From: Salvia splendens
Lineage: Eukaryota; Streptophyta; Magnoliopsida; Lamiales; Lamiaceae
Direction of reading: 5' to 3'
Length of the DNA stretch: 64,000 bases
NCBI RefSeq assembly: GCF_004379255.2
Contig: NC_056033.1
Coordinates: forward strand, 39,520,719-39,584,718
A program made the position numbers and the translations under genes. The notes beneath the pieces were generated by a model. The model was not told the DNA's origin and ran no database searches. It saw only the letters and a program-made list of their open reading frames with translations. This document shows positions 1 through 10,743 of this stretch, one piece after another; position 1 is the stretch's first letter; the number at the start of each line of letters is the position of its first letter.

Positions 1-355
1 TGATATTGAAGTCAGTATGTGTTCTGTGTTTAAATCAACGATGGTGTCTTGCGTTGGCAGATACGTTGGCCATTTTGAGGTTTTGTAAACAAACTAAGAA
101 ATACATGTGGTCATGAACCCCCATATCCTTCACCATTTGTGCCCCAGTGTCCATTCAGCAATTGATTTAGGCATACAATTCCATGGATTTTAGGGTTACA
201 CAAATACCATCCAGCAATTGATTTACGCATTTTATTAACGTTTTTTTTTTAAAACGATGTAATGTGATGATTCAACTGTGCTTGTCTGTCATTTGAGCTG
301 ATGTTGTTGTATTTGTAGCACCTCCAGTAAGCTATGCTGACATTTGCTCATGTAG
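1..355. other. Non-coding flank upstream of the transposase gene
   Basis: No coding stretch or RNA gene is visible here. It probably holds the 5' leader and promoter of the transposase gene that starts at 356. A T-rich run lies near 241-250. I could not identify a terminal inverted repeat, so the left end of the transposon may lie outside the window. Confidence 0.4.
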
Positions 356-1725
356 ATGGATAGACAGGAGCCAACCGAGGTACTGATATTGCTTGAGGAA
401 ATAATGCGAAACTATCGGCTAAACATGCTTCTTGTCAGCATGTTCATCACAATGTTCAGATCGAACGAACGGAGTAGGAAACGGGGGGGGAGAGTTACCC
501 AAGAAGTAATGATTGACTCCATTCCGGCGCATGTAAAGCAGCTGGATAGGCTTGTCCGGGTCAGTGATCGTTCATGTATAGACAATTTGCGGATGGATAG
601 AAACACGTTCGGTAGATTATGTCGAATTCTTCGTGACCCGGCTGGATTAATAGACCAGAAATGTGTCACGGTGGAGGAACAAGTTGCTATATTTTTGTCC
701 ATCCTAGCTCATCACAAAAAGACAAGGGTTGTGGGTCACGATTTCATGCGTTCTTCTGAAACAGTGTCTAAGTATACACATATGGTGCTCCGTGGGGTGC
801 TTACGTTGCATGAGATTATGTTAGTGAAACCTAATCCGGTTGGTGATGATTGCACGGACTCAAGATGGAAGTGGTTTAAGGTATGTGTAATCTGTTGGCC
901 GCAAGTTTTTACTTTGTACTAAAATCATGGCTGACCTGTGATCCAAAAATGTTTGTAGGGTTGTCTAGGAGCTTTAGATGGGACATACATACCCGTACGA
1001 GTACCCATTGTTGACACACCACGTTATCGTAATAGAAAGGGGCAAGTGTCCACAAATACACTTGCAGTATGTGATCGACAACTTCGGTTCGTGTATGTGC
1101 TGCCAGGTTGGGAGGGTTCAGCTGGTGATTCGCGAATATTACGCGATGCAATAAGCCGGCCTCTCGGGCTTAAAGTTCCCAAAGGTCAGACATAGTGATA
1201 GTTGCGTTAGTATTGTGCATATGCTGGACACTCACTTTTGCACATTGTTTCAAATTTGTAGATTGCTATTATCTCTGTGACAGTGCATACGCCAACAGCG
1301 AGGGATTCATCACTCCATACAAGGGCGTTCGTTACCATTTGAAAGAGTGGGGTCAAGGATCCCAAGCACCGCAAACAGCAATTGAATTGTTCAACTTGAA
1401 GCATTCTAAAGCTCGTAATGTGATTGAGTGTTCTTTTGCAGTTTTGAAGATGCGTTGGGGAATACTTCGTAGTCCAAGCTTCTATCCTATAGAGGTCCAA
1501 ACGGGATTGATCATTGCGTGTTTCTTGCTCCACAATTTTATTCGCACTAACATGGAGGTGGACCCGTATGATGAATTGGTAGGAGTTGAGCTTCAAGATG
1601 GGTACGGGAGTGATCATGATGACCCCGTCTTGCCCACTATCAATACGGTCGCGCAAACCCCAATGTGGACGAAGAAGAGGGACGACCTTGCTGCTGCAAT
1701 GTGGGCACATAGGGCAAGCGTGTGA
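356..1725 (+). CDS. PIF/Harbinger transposase (ALP1-like, DDE_Tnp_4)
   Basis: This is a three-exon transposase gene with exons 356-880, 959-1184 and 1262-1725. All introns are GT-AG and the phases agree, giving 404 residues, a normal length for plant Harbinger nucleases. The N-terminal part (about 60-170) is helical and resembles the helix-turn-helix region of the family. The catalytic fold starts at LDGTYI (D182). Further acidic candidates are D232 in AGDSR, D257 in [11 protein letters not shown] and E306 in NVIECSF; I cannot decide from memory which of D232 or D257 is catalytic. The R-rich block around YRNRKGQ and the C-terminal LLHNFIR are also typical of the family. No stop or frameshift is visible, so the gene looks intact. 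Domesticated ALP1-type genes look similar, but the convergent Myb/SANT-like partner argues for a transposon copy. Start chosen: the first ATG, just after a TAG in the leader. Confidence 0.88.
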
Positions 1726-2093
1726 TCGATGGGGGTGCGATTATTCATCAGATGACTCTGCACTTTATATTAATGCAATGATATGTGTAATAACATACTT
1801 TTTAACACACTTTGTTTGTTGTAATGCGTATTTGTTTTACATCTTTATAGTCATTAGTATTGCTTTTCGCCTCTGTAGAGTACTATGTTATGGTCAACTA
1901 CAATTGCATTGCATCGATTAATCATACAAAATATAAATTCAAAACCAAACAGATCAGTCCCGCTTCTACATCACACTTACCAAAACAGCCCTTAAACACA
2001 CAGCAAACAACCATTACTTCATTCTACTTATACATCAAAATATAAATACTTTAACAAAAGATATCGACACTGGCCGGGTCACAACGTACATAC
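1726..2093. other. Intergenic space between convergent transposon genes
   Basis: This AT-rich stretch holds the 3' ends of the two convergent genes. Several AATATAAA/TATAAA-like motifs near 1928-2045 could serve as polyadenylation signals. No other coding potential is convincing. Confidence 0.4.
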
Positions 2094-2950
2094 TTACGGT
2101 GCTGCTTTGCGCGATGGTGCGGCCGGACTCCAAGACGCGCACGACGAGCCTTTCGGTGATGAGTACTCTTGCTTCACTGGAATCAACCGCGTTCCATCCA
2201 TGCGTCCAACAAGTCCGCCCGCCCTGCTTGGGGAGCCTTGTTCAGTATTGCTCGATGACTCGTCAAACAGTTTCCGGATAACCGTCTTAGATGGATTGAT
2301 GAAGGGCGAATTGACTTCTTCCGCATCACCTGGCGAAGGAACATGCTTCGCACGAGTTGGTGCATTTGGCACGGGCGAATCCGTTATCACAATGACCTCG
2401 GTTGTGTCTGATAGGGTTATCACCTCGCGTGAATTTTCCTCCTTCACCCCCGTACATCCAAAGACGGCCGTTAAGCGGCCATATTCCGCTTCGTCTTGAT
2501 AATAATACGCTCCGGCTAGGGGGTTAGTCTGCAAACAAAGGTATGCAAAACGCATGGTGAAAACCAATATGCTTCAAAGATAATGCCAACACATTTCACA
2601 CTTCAACGACATACCCGAAATATAATCTTCCAAGTTTCGTCGTCCGCAACGATGTGCTTCTCGTCAAGGTCCCACCGGACTCCCGGTGTACTTAGAATTT
2701 CGTTGAAAGTCTTGTGCCGAACACGGAGTAGCTCCAGCCGACTGACAACATCAGCACAAGTTATTGCATTGCCAAAATGTTGATTTATTACCTTGCATGC
2801 CTCGTGTAGCACCGAGTCGGAAACCATATCATCAGTCGAAGCGATGCTTGTTCGCATCTTGCTTACAGTAGCCAGTAGCAATGTATCCATCGATGCGTTC
2901 CACTTGCCTTTGTAGAAGAAGGTCGCTTGATTAGGGATACGTGTGTTCAT
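2094..2950 (-). CDS. Myb/SANT-like protein, second gene of the PIF/Harbinger element
   Basis: Two exons on the minus strand (2950-2615 and 2528-2094), joined by a GT-AG intron, encode 256 residues. The N-terminal half begins with the trihelix-type pattern (W at KGKWNASMDTLLL) and continues with helices of the Myb/SANT-like family (PF12776). The junction of exons 1 and 2 restores the family hallmark NPLAGAYYY at the end of that domain. The rest is low-complexity and rich in Ser, Pro and Glu. In PIF/Harbinger transposons such a protein binds DNA near the element ends and helps bring the transposase into the nucleus; that role is known for the family and inferred here. The gene converges on the transposase gene, with about 370 bp between the stop codons. 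No lesion is seen. Confidence 0.8.
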
Positions 2951-3992
2951 GGCCCTTTTGTTGTTAGTTGTGTGTTACAAATATTGTGAATTTCCTAAGT
3001 GATGCACAAGCTCCTTATGTAATAGCCTAGGAAGTACCCATCGATGCAATTGTTATGGTGGTTGTTATAGATGTATTAACTCCAGTTAGATTAAAGTCTT
3101 ATCAAACAAACCATTTATTTCTTCCGCCGAGCTCGCCTGCTAGCATAATAGGCAACAACTATGTTTACATCTATTATTTTATGCATGCATATAATGTGTT
3201 AGTGGGGAAGTCATGTTTGTAGCTACAGCATGGTCTTTATCAATTAGATGAGTTTGAGTAAATTTGATTGACACTTATCTACCAATGACATAAATGCTAC
3301 TAGTGTCCCTCCAGTCAAAGTACCATTGAGCCACACAATAAACTAATTGGGCATATGACTATCTATGACTATCTATGTGCAATCAATGCATGCATACTTC
3401 ACAAGAAATAAAGCATATAATATTATTTTTAAGTATTAGTGCAATTGTTGCAGTTTGTGTACATTTATCTTGTACAAGTTGAGATTAAAAGGAACTTATA
3501 ATCAGTATGTATAAGCTGGGTTCACTCTTTCTAGTTTTGTTTATTCATTTTGTAAGTTGTGTCATGCGAATATACTACATTTATAAATGATAAACCTAGA
3601 TTATAGAGGGTGATCTTCAATTTTGGCATTTCTTACTAATAATGCATATAAAAACTATAATTTCTTCAAGTCATCCTCTGTAGACATTAGCATACATTGT
3701 TTCTCCACTAATAAATTAATGAAATGTCTTGCGTTGTGCATCTATAACCAAGCACCAAGTGGAACCTTAATAAATAATGTATGACAAGATGATGACTTAT
3801 GATTGCCTATGTCTTTGACCCATCGATGCATGAATCATAAATTTTCTCCACCTTCCTCATCCTGTCACTTTAATGCATACGGTTGTCTTCTCCATGCAAA
3901 TGCTATATAGGAAATAGGTGTATAGACGGATATCCTACATTCAACCCTTAGTCGAAAATTTCGGCACCTTTGCTGCAGATACATACCCGAAA
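2951..3992. other. AT-rich non-coding stretch
   Basis: No gene, RNA or clear repeat boundary is visible. It includes the presumed promoter of the minus-strand Myb/SANT-like gene and possibly the right end of the Harbinger element. I could not pair any sequence here with the left flank as terminal inverted repeats. A TCAAACAAACC stretch near 3100 resembles some PIF ends but has no partner in view. Confidence 0.35.
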
Positions 3993-4940
3993 ATGGAAGC
4001 TGATGGTTCAAACTCCGGCCCTAACGTCGACCCGGCCTACGAACGACTCCCTGCATTCATGGCGGTTTTCGAGCAGGGGCGATTCCATGATGACATGGTA
4101 AGCTCGTTTATGCGTTGATGTGTTACTCACGATATTGGAAGAAATTATATTTCACGTCGGCGTATAATATGCAGCGACTTCCCGACGCATTCATCGGGTT
4201 TCACGGCCATGACCTACCGTTCGACTGTAGGCTCGTTTGGCCGAATGGAATCCGCTATAGAGTGCGAGTTCTAAAGCTTGGTCATGGGTTCTTCTTCGCA
4301 TCGGGATGGAGGGATTTCGTTCGTGCTACCGGGATCGTAAATGGCGATGTTCTCACTTTCACCTTGGTGGATGTGGGAATTTTCAATGTTAAACGATTTG
4401 ATAGCGAAACACATTGCCCCCCCTAGGGAGACGTCGACGGTAATGTAACTTGAAATCATATAATTTCTAGATATCGGCCTAATACTCAAACACTTGCTTA
4501 TTTGTAGTTGTTGAAGACGACAATGTAGAAGGAAGCCACGGCCCGGACATCGATTCGTCCGACAATTACTTGCCTTCGGGGACTGAATCCGAGACAACAA
4601 TGGACGAAGACTACGTAGACGATAGCCGGGCACTAAGCATCGATGGCTTCCCAACATTCGTCGTTACGCTCACTCCGGCTAACATCAATCGCAGACTTGA
4701 CATTTCATATGGCTTTTGGCGACGCCATATCCCGATGGGTGCAATACAAGCAGGATTGTATCTGGTGACAGATGATGGATGTGGCGTTGTACCCTTAAAC
4801 ACAACTCGACGACTATATGGGTTAAGCAAGGGTGGGCGCGATTCAAGCACGACAATAATCTGGTCGAAGGGGTGCGGTGCCATTTTAAGCTCGTTGATGC
4901 GTTTGTTGTCCAGTTCCATGTGGAGATTGAACGTCCTTAG
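3993..4940 (+). pseudogene. B3-domain DNA-binding protein, two domains, disrupted
   Basis: Three exons are inferred at 3993-4097, 4175-4439 and 4508-4940. Exon 2 carries a B3 domain: [11 protein letters not shown] at the start, [20 protein letters not shown] in the middle and [10 protein letters not shown] at the end. Exon 3 carries an acidic linker and a second B3 domain ([14 protein letters not shown] to [17 protein letters not shown]). Two lesions are seen. A TAG at 4424-4426 interrupts exon 2 after CPP, although the frame then continues correctly across the next intron. One nucleotide is missing near 4828-4832, shifting the end of the second B3 domain ([11 protein letters not shown]) into another frame. 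B3 proteins of this REM-like layout are plant transcription factors. The gene is probably non-functional, although sequencing error cannot be excluded. Confidence 0.75.
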
Positions 4941-6078
4941 ATCGTTGGAATTGCGTACGTTAGCTATGTTCGGTAGTAGTTAGGATCTGATTATGGTAAT
5001 GTAGGTGATTGTGACCAGTTTGTAAGGGGATTTCGATCAAGGCAAATTTTCATTTGACCTCCGTTAGTGCCTTGATCAGAGTGGTTAATGTATGGGCTTT
5101 TTCGATTAATGTTAAATTCAGCTTGACCAATTTCAGTCATCTTATTATTTTGCAAGTGATTCTGTTGCTTCAGTCGAATAACACACGGCGTAGTATTTGT
5201 TCAATTTAAGTTGCTTTTTTGGGATATAGTCTTAAGTATATTCCTTTTCACATGGCCACATGACTGCAATGACCAACGTGCATCCACGCACAGTGATCAC
5301 AATTGGATTCACACTTCCTTTAAATGTACTCATCAAATGCAAACCAACCACTTCATAATTTCCACATTGCACGGCGACCACATGGAGGTGGCTGGATCTT
5401 CTCATCGACGATACACATACCTGGGATTACAGCTGGGATTGAACTTTAAATGAGCCGATTCACAGGAACACGCCCGTAGTCGCCACTGTAATTGGGAGAG
5501 TATGTAAGTTGTTGGCGGGCATTAGGGTTGTAGTCGAAAATTGGAGATCAGCGCCAAATGGGGGCAACGAGGGCATACTGGGCCTTTTGAAAAATCAACG
5601 AGGACAAAATGGGGATTTCACGTGTGTATCTATAGTTTCTAAAGGGCGTACCAAACGAGTGTTTACGGATATGGAGATATGTGTCTGTACAAACAAACAC
5701 GGAGCGAAGATTACTATCTCAACCACTAAACCTACGCTTGGAGGTTACAACCTCTTAAACCATGTTGGCCCAACATGGGTAACAAACGAGGCCTAGAAAT
5801 GCAACCACAAGGACTTCATAGAGTAGTTCTAGTAGCAATGCCTAATCCCATTTGTTATCTTGCAAGCAATACTTGCATATTATCACCGTACACTTCAAGA
5901 AACTAAGTCTTATGAATGATGCTACTGTGGATTTAAATAGGCACATCTACTGATTAGTTTTTGTCCATTGTACTTAATCTGGGCCCTTATTCTCGTAACC
6001 ATAAATTATGTATGTTAGTATAGATGTCTTAGTTACTTTCTGAATAATGACATCTGCAATTTATTTGACCTCGTACAG
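4941..6078. other. Non-coding stretch between B3 relic and UCH3-like gene
   Basis: No ATG-initiated coding region is convincing here. I looked for the missing N-terminal exons of the UCH3-like gene downstream and did not find them. The open stretch at 5509-5796 lacks an ATG start and resembles no family I know. Confidence 0.4.
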
Positions 6079-7948
6079 GAATCTAGTGGTGGACCTTACT
6101 TTATGAAGCAAACCGTAGGAAATGCCTGTGGAACTGTTGGACTTCTTCATGCTGTTGGTAACGTAACTTCTGAGATAAAACTTGGTAAGCTCTTTCTTGT
6201 GTTCGAAATAGCCTTCGTTGTGATTATATTCATGTTATAAGGAGTTTTCAGAACCTAACCTAAAATTTGTGCTTACCATGAGAATCTTCTGCTTAAATGA
6301 GCTTTTGACATTAAAACAGCCAGTGCACGGAGTGGAAATATGGTTACTGCTATTTCGTACATACTTTTAGATCATATCTGCTCAATAAGGATTGCTCAGG
6401 ATATAATCTTTTTAAGCTTCTAAGGGATCAAGTGATTTCAATTAGAAAAGCTATTGGGTGATTCACTACCACATTTCTTCATACGTGTCCTTGACTACAT
6501 ATATAGCCCAATTGAACCGAACTGAATAGCCTGAAAGCCAGAATTGCTAGGCATAAACTCAGTAGGATAGCCCCAATTCATATCTCCAGTATTGTGCTGA
6601 GTGTACGGTGAGTGAGGTTAAGAATATCCATCCTTTGCTTTAATTTCCTCTCTCTCGAACCATATAAGGGTTCAGGAATCTGTATTATCTTCGAGATATA
6701 TATTTAAATATTATTCAGTTCTGCGTGCTTGATGTTTCTTCAATGAACTATGATCTGTTATGTTCAAGTTCTCACTTGTCTGCTTTAATTGTGTTGTTTT
6801 CCAGTTGAGGGGTCTTACCTGGACAACTTCTTCAATGCCACTGCAAATATGGATGCGTCACAGGTCAGTGTGCGCCTTGCCTTTTTTGGCGTCTTCTATG
6901 TCGTTATTCCCATCTAAAGTAGTATTTTTAAGACTAAATGATTCTGCAGCGTGCGAAATTCCTGGAAAATGATAGAGAAATGGAAGATGCTCATTCAGTT
7001 GCAGCAACTGCTGGTGAAACTGAGGTTAGGTTTGGACATTTGCATAAAATTTAAAACAGCTACTATTGTTTTTGTTTCCTGTTCTTTTTTCCAAGTCAAC
7101 ATTTTCACCTTCAGTTAACTGAGTGACTTGTTAATTGAACTGGTGGAACTGCCTTTTATTCCCTTCAATTTGCAGGCATCAGACAATGTTGACACCCATT
7201 TCATCTGCTTTACATGTGTAAATGGTAAATCTCCCTCCTCTCTCTCTACCCCTGTGAGTGTGTGGTGTAAAACGTCTGAATCTCATTTTATTATTACTAG
7301 TTCAATAAGTGGACATATATTCTGTGCATATATAACTATACATTTTGTATTTGAGTTGATAATAATATTCCTTGGGATTAATCTATATATTTGAGTATAG
7401 CTTCTAGAACAAAACTACTGGTTACTTTTACGTCTTACAGAATTGTCAATTGATGAGGATCACTGTCTCCATGCTATGTTGTGGTTCGAATAGGAGTGGT
7501 TCAACAAATCTGGATTATGCCTTTCCTTCTCAGATAGATTTTTTCAATTTAGGCCGAATTGAGTGAGAACAAACTCCTAATACTAACTTATCATCTGCGA
7601 AATTTTGTAGGACAACTGTATGAACTTGACGGAAGGAGGGCCGGGCCTATTTCACACGGTGCATCTTCGAGCAGCACCATATTACAGGTGATGTTATTCT
7701 TTTCTTGAGGATTTGTTTGTTGTTTAAGCTTTTGAAACAGTATCATGACTTCATAGAGGTCTTGTGGTTTAGCAACTTATGCTTTATTCTTAGTTCGTAT
7801 CTCGCGCTAGTTATATATGTATACATTATGTATTGATATGCAAATTTGACTACAGGATGCTGCTAAAGTTATTCAAAAGTTTATCCAGAAAAACCCTGAT
7901 TCAATTAACTTCAATGTTATTGCTATTTCGAAGAAAACTGGAGCATAG
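6079..7948 (+). pseudogene. UCH3: UCH3-like ubiquitin C-terminal hydrolase, N-terminal exons missing
   Basis: Six exons in consistent phase (6079-6184, 6805-6863, 6950-7024, 7176-7224, 7611-7687, 7856-7948) encode about 152 residues of a peptidase C12 deubiquitinase. The catalytic Cys lies in QTVGNACGT, the catalytic His in DTHFICFTC and the Asp in ELDGRRAGP. The C-terminus [13 protein letters not shown] ends at a TAG, as in UCHL3-type enzymes. These enzymes remove small adducts from the ubiquitin C-terminus. The roughly 75 N-terminal residues that help bind ubiquitin are not visible upstream, although the first visible exon starts at a proper intron acceptor. Either the first exons lie far upstream, beyond inserted DNA, or this is a truncated copy. 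I call it a probable pseudogene; a very long first intron is the alternative. Confidence 0.72.
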
Positions 7949-8454
7949 AGTTGCATGCTTCAAAGAGTGATGTGATGGTGAGGAATATCAACTCTTGTCT
8001 AGTTTTAGTTTTATAATGTATGAGTCTTTGATGCATTCCACTTTTTATAAAACATTACACTCTTAGAAAAGAAATCTTATTCTGGGTTTGGAGTAATCTA
8101 CAATGTTGTGCGAGGAGGATTCATTCGGTCGAATGATTTACAATCTGAAGTGAACGTGAACGAGAACGAATATAGAAGGGGAAGGGTTTCTTTATTTTAA
8201 TAATGGGTAAATTATAATTTTATAAATTTTTTAAAAAATCTCAAAACGACGATTTAATGTTTTCTACTTAAAGAAGGTATTTTTGAGGACTGAGGGAGCA
8301 GTCATGGCATTTTAGGCTGACCCTGCTGATAGGAACTTGGTTCATGCACGTCAAAAGAGCAAATGGGAGTATTTTAATGTTACGAATATAGAAGGTGCTT
8401 TCATAGATGTTTCCTAGCTATAAACATTATCACACGTGCCTATTTTTGTACTTA
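7949..8454. other. 3' region of the UCH3-like gene and spacer
   Basis: AT-rich sequence with no coding potential that I can support. It probably includes the 3' UTR of the UCH3-like copy. No repeat boundary was identified. Confidence 0.35.
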
Positions 8455-8657
8455 TTTCCTCTGTCTTACTCTAAATGGAGCATTTCTAATTCGACAAGAG
8501 ATTTTATGTAGTATTGTTTTGTGAGTAAAGTGAAACGAATAAAGTAAGACACGGGGAAAAAGCAGAGAGAGAGATATTTCTATATTTAGAAATGTGTCAT
8601 TTATACTAAAACATCTCAAGAAGAAAATGTGTTGCTTAGAGTGGGAGGGAGAGAATA
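8455..8657. mobile_element. Degenerate Stowaway-like MITE
   Basis: A segment of about 200 bp is bounded by imperfect inverted repeats. The left end reads CCTCTGTCTTACTCTAAATG and the right end, on the opposite strand, reads CTCCCTCCCACTCTAAGC. Both resemble the CTCCCTCCGTCC end of Stowaway elements. Both ends run into a CATTT motif about 28 bp inside. The ends are diverged and I could not confirm a TA target-site duplication. Confidence 0.5.
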
Positions 8658-8846
8658 TATTTTTGGATACTATATATACTCCAAGTCGATGCACTTTAAT
8701 TTTCCATCTACTTTTTTTGTCTTCATTGCTATTACTCAATATTAATGTAAGTTTTTACATCAATTATTCGAGTACGTACGAATGCAAGAAATCGACTCAT
8801 CTGAATTCCAACTTGTGCCAACTTTATGCTAGCACTAGCCACATTA

Positions 8847-8928
8847 GGGCATCCACAACGCGTGTCTCCGTAGTGCCGCGTTCCGTGTCTGCGGAACGAA
8901 ACCGCGGAGACACGTGTTGTGGATGCCC
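8847..8928. repeat. Terminal hairpin at the left end of the Harbinger-like element
   Basis: The first 24 bases of the element recur as a near-perfect inverted copy at 8905-8928 (one mismatch). A shorter palindrome (TTCCG...CGGAA, 8881-8896) sits in the loop. The element therefore carries its terminal repeat twice at this end, facing inward and outward. Confidence 0.75.
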
Positions 8929-9820
8929 GTGTCGTCCCCATGTCGTGCCCATGGCGTGCCGCGAGTCGTCGCCGCGAGACGCGCCACGACACGTCTCGCC
9001 ACGTCGCCTCGGCGACGTGGCGAGCTCCCAGCGCATGTGTGACGCCCACTCGCTGCCCCGCGAGTGGGTTTCGTCACGGTGACGCAATAATTCATTTTTT
9101 TTTAAATCGAATTTAATTTTAAAAAAATTATAATTTTTTGCAACGGTAATGTTACCGTTTTTTAATCCGTTTTTAATTTTTTATTAATTTTTTTAAATTT
9201 GTTTACTCTATAAATACTCCTATTTCATACTCATTTCACTCACAAACACACATCTATTCCTATCAAATCCTCTCTATTTCCACCCCAATTTTCATCTGAA
9301 ATTAACTCTGTTTTTCTTCTCCCAAATTTAATCAAACTAATGGATCCTTTTGAACAAATGCGTCAAATAATGGAGCTCAACCGCAAGTAGTCCGCCTCGA
9401 AGTGGAGCGCATCCGTCTATACAAGAACGGTTATCTATTCGTGCAAGGACACGCCACTCTAGCGCCCACACCCAACTCCAAGAGGATCTAATTGAGCACA
9501 TTTGGGCAAACTTTGGGGGATGAAATTATTAAATTGTGTACTTTTATTTTTTAGGAAATGATTAAATTATGTTTTTTTACGAATTTTATGTTGTAAGTTT
9601 ATTTTATGTAATGAAGTGTGTTTGTTTTAATTGAATTGGGTTGGAAATAAAAATAAAAAATAAAATTGAATGAATAGTAATTTAAGGAACGGTTAAGGAA
9701 CGGATAAGAAACGGAGGGTTGCAGGTTCCGTTGCTTAGTTAAGGAATGGAGTAAAAAAGTACAGTGAGGCCCGCAAATAGTAGTTTAAGGAACGGTGTGG
9801 GAACAACGTAGTGGATGACC
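8847..9820. mobile_element. Non-autonomous PIF/Harbinger-type element with TTA target-site duplication
   Basis: The 974-bp element starts with GGGCATCCACAACG and ends, on the opposite strand, with GGTCATCCACTACG, so 12 of 14 terminal bases match. It is flanked by TTA on both sides (8844-8846 and 9821-9823), the target-site duplication of PIF/Harbinger. The first 230 bp are very GC-rich and the rest is AT-rich. Around 9200-9390 there is a TATA-like motif, a pyrimidine-rich leader and a short frame starting with MDPFEQMRQIMEL at 9341 that stops after 16 residues, which looks like the start of a decayed transposase gene. No nuclease domain remains. Confidence 0.75.
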
Positions 9821-9934
9821 TTAGTATACATGCACCTGATGTATGCATAATTTCAATATGTATGTACAGAACGTGAAAGATTAGAATTATTGAGTACAGT
9901 GTATTGGGGATGTTCGATTGCTCAAGATTAATTT

Positions 9935-10020
9935 GTCTCAAAATTAAATTGATCAGGGATTATCTTAAATTAGTTTTGTCACAAAATTAAATTGATCAGG
10001 GATTATCTCAAATTAGTTTT
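9935..10020. repeat. 43-bp tandem repeat, two copies
   Basis: Copies at 9935-9977 and 9978-10020 differ at about two positions (GTCTC/GTCAC and ATCTT/ATCTC). The unit contains AAATTGATCAGGGATTATC. No coding or known regulatory meaning is apparent. Confidence 0.8.
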
Positions 10021-10199
10021 GTCACGGGAGAAGGTCATGACTCATAAACCAAAACTAATTATAAGTGATTTTATTCAAAGATTAAGTTATGACTCATATA
10101 TATAACTAGTACTTCTATTTACTCAATTAAACAATCTTCATATAACTCAAATCTTATCTAACTTATTATACTAGGATTCTATCAAATACGGAGTAATTA

Positions 10200-10722
10200 C
10201 ATCAAAAATTCTGTTTTCGGACTAGAGAACCATTCGTGGTTCCAACCACGGGAGTCGGAGGGGTGATCGCTGGAGCCGGACATTTTTTTTTCAAGAGTAA
10301 AGTGAAAGATTGAGAATTGATGAGAGAATTTAGATGAGAATTGATGAGAGAATTTAGATGAGAATTGTATAGTGTGGTGAGAAATTTTTTGTGTGGAAAT
10401 GAGGGTATTTATAGATGAAAAATGTGAATTTTGGGGGAAAAAATGAAAAATAAATTAAAAGTGGTGTGAAAACGGTAAAATTTATTGGGAAGTGGAAAAA
10501 TATTTTTTTTTAATTAAAATTCGGTTTAAAAAAAATGGAAAATGCCAACGGCTAAGCCGTTGGCCAATGGTGTGCTGCCACGTCGCCCTGCTCAGTTACA
10601 CGGACGTGCTCGATACATCAAGTAGCGCCGTGCCGTCGGCAAGAGCACAGCGGCGGACAGCATGGTGCCGCGCCGTCGGCACGGACGGCGTCCTTCAGCA
10701 TGAGCACCGTTGGGGATGCTCT
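10200..10722 (-). mobile_element. 5'-truncated PIF/Harbinger-type element remnant
   Basis: The right end reads, on the minus strand, GAGCATCCCCAACGGTG preceded by TTA. This is the common end of plant PIF/Harbinger miniature elements with a TTA/TAA target. Next to it is a GC-rich subterminal stretch (10560-10720), then AT-rich sequence with a 24-bp direct repeat near 10318-10366. No matching left end is visible near 10200, so that boundary is approximate and the element seems truncated there. Its right end lies only 22 bp from the end of the PSF3-like relic. Confidence 0.55.
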
Positions 10723-10743
10723 AAGAGAGAGCGTGAATTCCAT

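Noticed and set aside
3918..3992. Extended N-terminus for the B3 gene
   Set aside because: The frame is open upstream but starts at GTG; the first ATG in good context is at 3993.
5509..5796. Possible small gene upstream of the UCH3-like copy
   Set aside because: It has no ATG start, no family resemblance, and does not encode the missing UCH3 N-terminus.
8824..9116. Several overlapping long frames on both strands in GC-rich sequence
   Set aside because: They arise from the GC-rich, palindromic end of the Harbinger-like element, are Arg/His-rich in every frame and match no family.
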